8,529 bases of DNA from Bacillota bacterium (GTDB lineage Bacteria > Bacillota > Clostridia > Lachnospirales > Lachnospiraceae), in NCBI GenBank assembly GCA_023450835.1, contig JAEXGM010000288.1, forward strand, positions 1 to 8,529, given 5' to 3'. Shown here one piece after another: positions 1-4,899 of the stretch (position 1 is the first letter of the stretch; each line of letters opens with the position of its first letter). Position numbers and translations under genes: made by a program. The notes beneath the pieces were generated by a model. The model was given only the letters and a program-made list of their open reading frames with translations. It was not told where the DNA came from and made no database searches.

Positions 1-81
1 TGTTTTGCATAAAGGACAAGTTCCTCTGCCATGTGATGGCGTACTCCATAATGTTTTACCTCTATGGAGCTTTAATGCCAT
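1..81 (-). CDS. N-terminal fragment of CPLC-containing small protein (runs off window)
   Basis: I do not recognise this gene by name. An open frame of 27 codons starts at ATG 81-79 and is still open at the window edge, so the gene continues outside. The start is supported by an AAGGA about nine bases upstream, lying in the end of the CD3324-family gene, whose stop is only five bases away. The two are therefore translationally close and probably co-transcribed. The visible protein is basic (MALKLHRGKTLW...) and reaches a Cys-Pro-Leu-Cys pair at residues 22-25. Such a pair is typical of one half of a zinc ribbon or knuckle, and the second pair would lie outside the window. A small zinc-binding protein is the inference. 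Its function is unknown, and a longer protein with this N-terminal knuckle cannot be excluded. Confidence 0.6.
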   Translation of the reverse strand, partial: MALKLHRGKTLWSTPSHGRGTCPLCKT

Positions 82-86
82 GCTAA

Positions 87-401
87 TCATTCCTTTCTGT
101 GTAAAATTCCCTCATAGTCTTCATTGCTACAATCCCATTTCACTTGACTTAGGATACGGCGGATACTCTGCTCCGACAAATAATATTCCACAGCCAGTTC
201 TTCTGCTGTCCGCCCTCCATGGTATTTTTTATAAATCTCCTGGTTTCTTTCCTTTAATAATATCCTGGCTCCGCTCATTTCTCCCCAGGTTTTCTTCTCA
301 CCCTCTTTACGAGGTATATATAAATATTCGCCGTCAACATACTGCTGTAATAATTTTATCATTTCCTCAGGCAATATATCCTGCGCCTTAATATATTTCA
401 T
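87..401 (-). CDS. CD3324-family DNA-binding protein (Mor-like HTH)
   Basis: A 104-residue protein beginning MKYIKAQDILPEE, with an early YVDGEYLYIPRK segment (residues 21-32). That opening is typical of the CD3324 family of small clostridial proteins, which resemble the Mor/C-type transcription activators. The C-terminal part, about residues 64-88 (GRTAEELAVEYYLSEQSIRRIL), reads as a helix-turn-helix, so the protein probably binds DNA; its target is unknown. The ATG is preceded by AGAGGAG at a good distance. It sits upstream of, and nearly touching, a small CPLC protein gene on the same strand. A strong terminator at 446-479 lies just upstream. A weak promoter could be TTGGTC (442-447) with TAAAAT (420-425) at a 16-bp spacing, but read-through of that terminator from the promoter at 732-759 is equally possible. 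The family call is from recall of its conserved opening and is fairly sure; the regulatory role is inferred. Confidence 0.75.
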   Translation of the reverse strand: MKYIKAQDILPEEMIKLLQQYVDGEYLYIPRKEGEKKTWGEMSGARILLKERNQEIYKKYHGGRTAEELAVEYYLSEQSIRRILSQVKWDCSNEDYEGILHRKE

Positions 402-445
402 ATTCTTTGCTCCTCTGATATTTTAATTAAGATGAAGCAAAGACC

Positions 446-479
446 AAAAAAACTGCAGCAGGGCAAACCATGCTGCAGT
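446..479 (-). terminator. Intrinsic terminator upstream of CD3324 gene
   Basis: On the minus strand a perfect 9-bp stem (ACTGCAGCA at 479-471 with TGCTGCAGT at 460-452) encloses a 10-base loop and runs straight into seven T residues (452-446). No large minus-strand gene precedes it. It therefore ends the short transcript from the promoter at 732-759, or acts as a conditional terminator in front of the CD3324-family gene. Confidence 0.8.
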
Positions 480-482
480 AAA

Positions 483-498
483 GATTTTATATAAAATC
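483..498. repeat. Perfect 16-bp AT-rich palindrome
   Basis: GATTTTATATAAAATC equals its own reverse complement over all 16 bases. It lies three bases from the terminator stem at 452-479, on its upstream side for minus-strand transcription. It could be a protein-binding site, or an AU hairpin next to the terminator. The sequence alone does not say which. Confidence 0.6.
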
Positions 499-599
499 CA
501 TCTCTAAAACTTATGTCCGCCAGTGAAAACATACACAAATAAGCCTTTTAGCTTGAAGGCCGTAAAGTGTACTATTATCACCAGCTACTTAAGAATCAG

Positions 600-652
600 A
601 GCTCCGAGCAAAGCATCGCCGACTAATTTTTTTGTGGTCTCTGCGCGGAGCT
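600..652. repeat. Inverted repeat spanning the end of the small ORF
   Basis: Arms AGCTCCG (600-606) and CGGAGCT (646-652) are perfect 7-bp complements separated by 39 bases. In the minus-strand transcript the first arm lies in codons 11-14 of the 20-codon ORF. The second lies beyond its stop, so the loop holds the A7 run and the stop codon. Ribosome movement over the ORF would open or allow this pairing. Read on the plus strand it is followed by GTTTTTG, but no plus-strand gene ends here. Confidence 0.4.
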
Positions 653-685
653 GTTTTTGCGGTCAACAGATTTAATGGATTTCAT
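623..685 (-). CDS. Small ORF, 20 residues, with strong RBS and own promoter
   Basis: A 20-codon ORF (MKSIKSVDRK...QRPQKN) starts at ATG 685-683 and stops at TAG 625-623. It is preceded by AGGAGGA (698-692) at an ideal six-base distance, and about 50 bases upstream lies an extended -10 promoter on the same strand. A strong terminator follows at 479-446, so the whole unit is about 280 bases. The peptide is basic and polar with no signal sequence or membrane segment, and I recognise no family. The codons before the stop contain a run of seven A. A shift of -1 there would add LVGDALLGALILK before the next stop at 587-585, giving 33 residues with a hydrophobic tail. It could be a real small protein, a leader peptide of the CD3324 operon, a frameshifted remnant, or part of an untranslated small RNA. 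Confidence 0.45.
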   Translation of the reverse strand: MKSIKSVDRKNSSAQRPQKN

Positions 686-729
686 ATAGATTCCTCCTAA
701 ACTTTCCAAATCAATGTCTATAATTAGAT

Positions 730-940
730 TCAGTATAGCATAAATATGCTTAAAATCAAGTTCATAAATGTTTCTATGCTATTTGTGATTGCAAGACTTA
801 ATCCGGAAGCAATAAAATCTATTTCATTCTCATTAATCGCACTGTCATGTTTAGCATAATCCCCCCCTTTTAGCAGCAACCCACCGCAAAGACGCAGTGT
901 GCTGTTTGCTTGTTATATTTCCTTTTGGCAGATAGTTCAC
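730..940 (-). pseudogene. Possible decayed or frameshifted small ORF
   Basis: In one minus-strand frame, 912-730 is open for 60 codons. It reads like protein toward its end (for example INENEIDFIASGLSLAITN and then a hydrophobic tail). It has no ATG start with a ribosome-binding site; its only ATGs lie in the last dozen codons. A neighbouring frame that could start at GTG 940-938 runs to the G7 tract at 867-861 and stops shortly after it. Joining the two needs a one-base shift at that homopolymer. The end overlaps the -10 at 732-737. I do not recognise a family. It may be a gene remnant, a sequencing slip, or chance. Confidence 0.2.
732..759 (-). promoter_or_regulatory. Minus-strand sigma-A-type promoter with internal palindrome
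   Basis: On the minus strand, -35 TTGATT (759-754) and -10 TATACT (737-732) are 16 bp apart, and TGC directly before the -10 supplies an extended -10 TGn. Transcription would begin near 725 and read the 20-codon ORF. A 14-bp palindrome, AGCATA-AA-TATGCT (737-750), fills much of the spacer. A protein bound there would cover RNA polymerase contacts, which suggests an operator. Confidence 0.55.
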
Positions 941-1012
941 TGCTTCTAGTTAGTCATTTTGCTTTGTACTGCGGAGCGCTCTATTTAAATTAGCTGCAGA
1001 GTTATATCACCC

Positions 1013-1041
1013 TTGACAAATAGTTGAAATTAGAGTAAAAT
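1013..1041 (+). promoter_or_regulatory. Promoter of the tetR-coa operon
   Basis: A perfect -35 TTGACA (1013-1018) and -10 TAAAAT (1036-1041) are separated by 17 bp. Transcription would start near 1048, immediately before the palindrome at 1050-1073. No other convincing promoter is seen before the end of the fifth gene, so it probably drives all five. Confidence 0.85.
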
Positions 1042-1049
1042 CACTTTCA

Positions 1050-1073
1050 TTAAATGACATCAGTGTCAATTAA
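1050..1073 (+). promoter_or_regulatory. Putative TetR operator
   Basis: TTAAATGACA, then TCAG, then TGTCAATTAA form a 24-bp inverted repeat in which nine of ten arm positions are complementary. It lies at about +3 to +26 of the predicted transcript and just upstream of the tetR start. That is the classical position for autorepression by a dimeric TetR protein. Binding by the adjacent regulator is inferred. Confidence 0.7.
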
Positions 1074-1092
1074 TTATAAGGATGGTACTTAC

Positions 1093-1701
1093 ATGGCAAG
1101 AAAACCAAATGAGAAACAACGCAATGATAAAAGAGAAATGATTATTGAAAAGGCCCGAGAGGTGTTTTGCCATAAAGGTTATTTGAGTGTTACTATGAAA
1201 GACATTGTTGATGCATGCGGTATAAGCCGCGGCGGACTGTACCTTTTCTTTTCATCCGTCGAAGAATTGTTTCAAGCAGTTATAACCACCAGGAATATGA
1301 GGCGTTTTCAAACAGTCCGAAAACAGGTTGAAATGAATGCAGAATTTTTCGGCCTGTTTGATATGTATTTTAATATGCAAAAAGATCGTATTCTTCATAT
1401 GGAAAACAGTATATTAAGAGCAACCTACGAATATTATTTTGTCCATCAAAGTCCGTCAGATATAGAATTTAGAAATTCACAAATTGTTTGTATAAAAAAA
1501 ACCATACTTGATATTCTAAATCTTGGAGTCCGTCAGGAGAGTATTGCAAATGACAACATTGATGAAATCGCTGAAACTTATATGTTCTTAATCGAGGGCA
1601 TGAGTGTATTCGGAATGCTCTACAACATATCAGAAGCTTATATTGATACTCAAATCCAACTAATGAAAAATATGCTTACGATTAAAACGAAAGGGGAATA
1701 A
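1093..1701 (+). CDS. TetR/AcrR-family regulator of the CoA operon
   Basis: A 202-residue protein with the typical TetR N-terminal DNA-binding domain: REMIIEKAREVFCHKGYLSVTMKDI followed by the recognition helix GISRGGLYLFF (about residues 14-53). The remaining alpha-helical part would be the ligand-binding and dimer domain. I chose ATG 1093 (MARKPNEK). AAGGA at 1078-1082 lies at the right distance, while an in-frame ATG at 1054 lies inside the operator palindrome and has no ribosome-binding site. It is the first gene of the operon, four bases from coaB, behind a consensus promoter and a 24-bp palindrome. Repression of the operon, including itself, is the natural reading. The ligand is not visible; CoA, an acyl-CoA or a pantothenate intermediate would make physiological sense. 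Confidence 0.85.
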   Translation: MARKPNEKQRNDKREMIIEKAREVFCHKGYLSVTMKDIVDACGISRGGLYLFFSSVEELFQAVITTRNMRRFQTVRKQVEMNAEFFGLFDMYFNMQKDRILHMENSILRATYEYYFVHQSPSDIEFRNSQIVCIKKTILDILNLGVRQESIANDNIDEIAETYMFLIEGMSVFGMLYNISEAYIDTQIQLMKNMLTIKTKGE

Positions 1702-1704
1702 GCT

Positions 1705-2415
1705 ATGCCAAAATGTGTTTTAGTTACAGCCGGAAACACGTCTGAGCCAATCGACAGCGTTCGTTCCATTACCAACACAGCAAGCGGAAAATTAGGCAGT
1801 ATCATTGCTGATACTTTTATTTCTGAAGGCGCCGACGTCGTCTATGTATGCGGCAAAAACTCGGTACAACCCTCACAAACTCCAGTGCAGAAAATCACGA
1901 TTGAAGGAGTAACCGACCTGGTTCAGACTGTAAGAAATCTGTCACAGCGTTATTCCTTTGATTGCATTATCCATTCAATGGCTGTCAGCGATTATACTGT
2001 CAAAGGTATCATTCCCTATGACGAATTGTCGGAGGCTATAATACACAGTGAAAGGCCTGCTATCAGCACTAAACCCGGCAAGCTTAATTCTGATATATCA
2101 AATCCTGTGATATTATTAGAAAAGGCTCCAAAAGTCATCAGTGAATTCAAGGATTTACAGCCACAGGCTTTGTTGGTCGGATTCAAGCTTCTGGTCGGTG
2201 TCACGGAGGATGAATTATACTCTGCTGCCGTTAAGCTTCTGAATAAAAACAACTGCGACTTCGTATGTGCGAATGACCTCAATAATATAACCCCAAATAA
2301 ACATGAAGCATTATTACTTGCTAAAGACGGGTCCTGCATTAAGTTATCTACCAAACAAGATATAGCTTATGCAATAGTAAAAAACATTCTAAGCAAATGG
2401 AGGAAGCAGAAATGA
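1705..2415 (+). CDS. coaB: Stand-alone phosphopantothenate--cysteine ligase
   Basis: CoaB activates 4'-phosphopantothenate with a nucleoside triphosphate (CTP in most bacterial enzymes) and joins it to cysteine. The 236-residue protein has the Rossmann-like opening VTAGNTSEPIDSVRSITNTASGKLG (residues 7-31), which corresponds to the ITAGGTxEPID...ITNxSSGKMG region of CoaBC. It also has HSMAVSDY (90-97), KLNSDI (126-131) and VGFKLL (158-163). The last matches the monofunctional streptococcal and enterococcal type rather than the VGFAAET of fused CoaBC. No decarboxylase domain is attached; that is the next gene. AAGGGG at 1691-1696 gives the ribosome-binding site, and the start is three bases after the tetR stop. 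The end overlaps coaC by ATGA, indicating translational coupling. Confidence 0.92.
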   Translation: MPKCVLVTAGNTSEPIDSVRSITNTASGKLGSIIADTFISEGADVVYVCGKNSVQPSQTPVQKITIEGVTDLVQTVRNLSQRYSFDCIIHSMAVSDYTVKGIIPYDELSEAIIHSERPAISTKPGKLNSDISNPVILLEKAPKVISEFKDLQPQALLVGFKLLVGVTEDELYSAAVKLLNKNNCDFVCANDLNNITPNKHEALLLAKDGSCIKLSTKQDIAYAIVKNILSKWRKQK

Positions 2416-2954
2416 AAAATATAATTTTAGGTATCAGCGGCAGCATAGCCGCATATAAGGCCGCAGATATTACGAACCGCCTGATTGATAAAAACTTCAA
2501 TGTCAATGTTGTAATGACAAAAGCCGGAACCGCTTTTATCACACCACTCACAATGCAGGCTCTTTCAAAAAATCCTGTATATACAGATGCGCTCCAAGAA
2601 AGCAATCCTTCCGAAATCGTGCATATTGCTCTGCCGCAAACGGCTGACTGTATTCTTATTGCACCTGCCACCGCAAACATCATAGGAAAAATTGCTGCCG
2701 GAATCGCAGATGATATGTTAAGCACCCTTGTACTGGCATCAAAATCAATCCCCAAACTCATAGCTCCAGCCATGAATAACATCATGTATGACAATGAAGC
2801 TGTACAGGATAATCTTAAAATATTGCAGAAACGTGGGTGGATTATTATTGAACCGCGCAAAGCGCGTCTGGCATGTGGTACATATGGTAAAGGCGCATTA
2901 GCTGCTGTTGATGATATCGTCCATTCGGTGATCTCCGTTACAGGTGAAGACTAA
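2412..2954 (+). CDS. coaC: Stand-alone phosphopantothenoylcysteine decarboxylase
   Basis: An FMN-dependent enzyme of the HFCD flavoprotein family that decarboxylates phosphopantothenoylcysteine to 4'-phosphopantetheine. The 180-residue protein opens with the flavin-binding ILGISGSIAAYKAAD (residues 5-19). It carries the catalytic His in IVHIAL (H71), APATANIIGK (84-93), the substrate-binding PAMN (119-122), and the reducing Cys in LACGTYGKG (C155), so all family key residues are present. I start it at ATG 2412 rather than 2397. GGAGGAA at 2399-2405 lies six bases before 2412, and this start makes the ATGA overlap with the coaB stop. It overlaps coaX by TAATG. In most clostridia this domain is the N-terminal half of a fused CoaBC; here it is separate and follows coaB. 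Confidence 0.93.
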   Translation: MKNIILGISGSIAAYKAADITNRLIDKNFNVNVVMTKAGTAFITPLTMQALSKNPVYTDALQESNPSEIVHIALPQTADCILIAPATANIIGKIAAGIADDMLSTLVLASKSIPKLIAPAMNNIMYDNEAVQDNLKILQKRGWIIIEPRKARLACGTYGKGALAAVDDIVHSVISVTGED

Positions 2955-3718
2955 TGCTGCTTGTAATCAATATTGGAAATACGAATATAACCTTAGGTCT
3001 GCAAACTTCTACTAAGCTATTGACCTATCGTATTTTAACCAAAGAATGCAACACTTCAATGAAAATCGAACAAGAAATAGAAAACTTTATCACCAAACAA
3101 AGCTTTCTGTTACAACAAATATCCGATTGTATCATTTCATCGGTAGTCCCTGATAAAAGCCCCCTTGTATCTGATGCAGTCAGGAAATTGATAAAGACTC
3201 AACCAATACTAGTATCTCCAAGGATGGATTTCGGTGTAGATATCTCTTCATATGACAGTTCCCTGATTGGAACAGATCGGCTGCTTTGCTGTATGGCCTC
3301 TTATGAAAAATTTAAAACTCCATTTATAGTCTATGATCTTGGCACAGCGACCACCGCCAATATTGTAAATGAAAACAGGTTATTTCTAGGCGGTGCCATA
3401 ATTCCCGGTTTAGATATCGGGCTTAGGGCATTAGCCAAAAATACCGCATTAATTCCAAAGGTTATAGCTTCCTCCTATATACCACTGATAGGAAAGAATA
3501 CTAATGAGTGCCTGTTATCCGGAGCCATACACGGGACGGCAGGATTCATTGATTCCTACACAGATAAAATCAACGAAGAATTAGGCAATAAAGTTACTGT
3601 AATTATTACTGGCGGAAATGCGCCAAGAGTAATACCCTTCCTGAAAGCAGATACTATTTATTGTCCTGATTTACTGCTGGAAGGTTTAATATTGCTCTAT
3701 TCCAAATATAAGCTATAG
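2954..3718 (+). CDS. coaX: Type III pantothenate kinase (first conserved Asp replaced by Asn)
   Basis: CoaX uses ATP to phosphorylate pantothenate, the first step of CoA synthesis, and belongs to the ASKHA fold. The 254 residues match the usual length. Visible motifs are INIGNTNITLG (residues 5-15, phosphate loop), GTDRL (106-110, pantothenate site), YDLGTATT (127-134), FLGGAIIPG (144-152) and the ATP-site TGGNA (219-223). The first motif is normally DxGNT; here residue 6 is Asn (codon AAT, one base from GAT). The other two conserved aspartates, D108 and D128, are intact. The Asp at this position belongs to the active-site set in characterised CoaX enzymes, so activity may be reduced or altered. 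The start overlaps the coaC stop, with AGGTGA at 2942-2947 as ribosome-binding site. Confidence 0.92.
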   Translation: MLLVINIGNTNITLGLQTSTKLLTYRILTKECNTSMKIEQEIENFITKQSFLLQQISDCIISSVVPDKSPLVSDAVRKLIKTQPILVSPRMDFGVDISSYDSSLIGTDRLLCCMASYEKFKTPFIVYDLGTATTANIVNENRLFLGGAIIPGLDIGLRALAKNTALIPKVIASSYIPLIGKNTNECLLSGAIHGTAGFIDSYTDKINEELGNKVTVIITGGNAPRVIPFLKADTIYCPDLLLEGLILLYSKYKL

Positions 3719-3732
3719 AGGGGTAAAATATT

Positions 3733-4380
3733 ATGAAAAAAATAAGTAAAATACAAAACCTTGTTCTGTTGTCTCTTTTTGCTGGCATAATTTTTATGCT
3801 GGCATTTTCCGGCATCGGTTATATACAACTGGGTTTCATAAAGGCCACAATTATACATATTCCTGTAATTGTAGGTTCCATATTACTGGGTTCTAAGAAA
3901 GGGGCGTTTCTCGGCTTCTTGTTTGGTATCACTAGTTTTATAAGCAACACCTTTAGCCCCGGGATAATGTCTTTTGCTTTTTCCCCATTGATATCCATTC
4001 CGGGTACAGACAGCGGAAGCATAGTTGCTCTTATTATATGTTTTATCCCGAGAATTTTAGTTGGAATAGTACCTTATTATATGTTCCGCCTGCTTCATTC
4101 ATTATTCAAAGGTAAGATGAATTTGCTTTCCTTTGGTATAGCTGGTATCGCAGGAGCGGTTACAAATACATTGCTTGTTATGAATGGTATCTATTTGCTT
4201 TTTAAGGATTCTTATGCAGCTGCACTGGAAATCTCCGTTGAAACAGTTTATAAGGCAGTTCTTACTATCATATTCACCAATGGCATACCTGAAGCCTTGG
4301 TTGCCGGGATTTTAACGTCAGCTCTTTGCCGGGCATTAATAAGTAATGCTCAAGTCCGTGATATGCTTGAACATTTTTAA
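3733..4380 (+). CDS. panT: ECF transporter S component, probable pantothenate uptake (PanT-like)
   Basis: A 215-residue integral membrane protein with about six hydrophobic segments and a short lysine-rich N-terminus. The segment IIHIPVIVGSILLGSKKGAFLGFLFGITSFISNTF (about residues 40-74) is characteristic of substrate-binding S components of energy-coupling factor transporters of the predicted pantothenate group. An S component captures the vitamin and uses a T subunit and two ATPases that serve several S components. None of those is in this window, so they must be encoded elsewhere. Its place as last gene behind coaX, 14 bases after the coaX stop and with GAGGGG at 3718-3723, supports pantothenate as substrate. 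That assignment rests on context. A bidirectional terminator follows at 4444-4475. Confidence 0.85.
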   Translation: MKKISKIQNLVLLSLFAGIIFMLAFSGIGYIQLGFIKATIIHIPVIVGSILLGSKKGAFLGFLFGITSFISNTFSPGIMSFAFSPLISIPGTDSGSIVALIICFIPRILVGIVPYYMFRLLHSLFKGKMNLLSFGIAGIAGAVTNTLLVMNGIYLLFKDSYAAALEISVETVYKAVLTIIFTNGIPEALVAGILTSALCRALISNAQVRDMLEHF

Positions 4381-4443
4381 CATTGGTGGAGCACCATGAA
4401 CCATTCTCTGCTCAGCCTTCCCTCAAATCTTTTAAACCAAAAA

Positions 4444-4475
4444 AGCCGCTGCACAACCCAAGTCGTGCAACGGCT
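4444..4475. terminator. Bidirectional terminator between convergent operons
   Basis: Arms AGCCGCTGCAC (4444-4454) and GTGCAACGGCT (4465-4475) pair with one mismatch around a 10-base loop. On the minus strand the stem is followed by six T (4444-4439), a strong terminator for rpsF-ssb-rpsR. On the plus strand it is followed by the weaker ATTTCATTTCTT, which would end the coa operon. Confidence 0.85.
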
Positions 4476-4549
4476 ATTTCATTTCTTATTCAAAACGTAT
4501 ACAGGTCGTGTGCCACGAACCCTTCACGCTCTCTGAAATCCCTGATTAT

Positions 4550-4566
4550 ACTGGAATTAATCCAGT
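4550..4566 (-). other. Small hairpin around the rpsR stop codon
   Basis: ACTGGA (4550-4555) and TCCAGT (4561-4566) are perfect complements with a five-base loop that contains the rpsR stop codon (4557-4559). No T run follows, so it is not a terminator. It could stabilise the mRNA end or be chance. Confidence 0.3.
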
Positions 4567-4844
4567 GTATAAGGCATTAAAGCGATATGTCTTGCTCTCT
4601 TAATAGCTACAGTAAGAGCTCTCTGATGCTTAGCGCAGTTGCCGGTAATTCTTCTGGGAAGAATCTTACCTCTTTCAGATACGTATCTCTTTAACTTGTT
4701 TACATCCTTATAATCAATTCCTGTATGATTCTTGTCCGCACAGAATACACAAACCTTTTTCCTTCTGCGGGTGTTTCTTCTCTTCATAGGGGAATCGCCT
4801 TTATCATCTCTATTGCTGTTTCTGTCATTTTTATTATATGCCAT
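4557..4844 (-). CDS. rpsR: Ribosomal protein bS18, zinc-binding form
   Basis: A small-subunit protein that forms a heterodimer with bS6 on the platform of the 30S subunit. The 95 residues contain the family signatures DYKDVNKLKRYVSERGKILPRR (about 44-65), TGNCAKHQRAL (67-77) and AIKRARHIALMPY (80-92). Cys32, Cys35, Cys70 and His73 form a C-x2-C ... C-x2-H set, the zinc-binding version of the protein; some relatives such as that of Bacillus subtilis lack these residues. The polar extension before MKRRNTRRRKK (residues 1-19) is real, because AAGGAGG (4858-4852) lies seven bases before this ATG. It is the last gene of the rpsF-ssb-rpsR operon, 55 bases after ssb, and the terminator lies about 80 bases beyond. 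Confidence 0.97.
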   Translation of the reverse strand: MAYNKNDRNSNRDDKGDSPMKRRNTRRRKKVCVFCADKNHTGIDYKDVNKLKRYVSERGKILPRRITGNCAKHQRALTVAIKRARHIALMPYTLD

Positions 4845-4899
4845 GACCTGACCTCCTTATCCAATGAATAACTGATTAATCTTCTTTATTCTTTATGCT

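Noticed and set aside
5..391. 128-codon plus-strand ORF
   Set aside because: It lies antisense to the CD3324-family gene, has no ribosome-binding site, and its translation has no protein-like pattern.
456..473. AGGGCAAACCA resembling the start of a cyclic-di-GMP (GEMM) riboswitch
   Set aside because: The downstream GGGACGCAAAGC core and second helix are missing, and the bases are just the loop of the terminator at 446-479.
560..622. GGCGATG and GCTGGTGAT on the minus strand as a possible fluoride riboswitch
   Set aside because: The required pairing and pseudoknot segments could not be laid out, and neighbouring genes give no fluoride exporter.
1054..1092. Upstream start for the TetR gene at ATG 1054
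   Set aside because: No ribosome-binding site precedes it, and it lies inside the operator palindrome; ATG 1093 has AAGGA in place.
2348..2860. 170-codon minus-strand ORF
   Set aside because: It is antisense to coaC, whose motifs are clear and complete.
4396..4536. Plus-strand 46-codon ORF after panT
   Set aside because: It runs through the bidirectional terminator and has only a GGTGGA-like site formed by a small hairpin.
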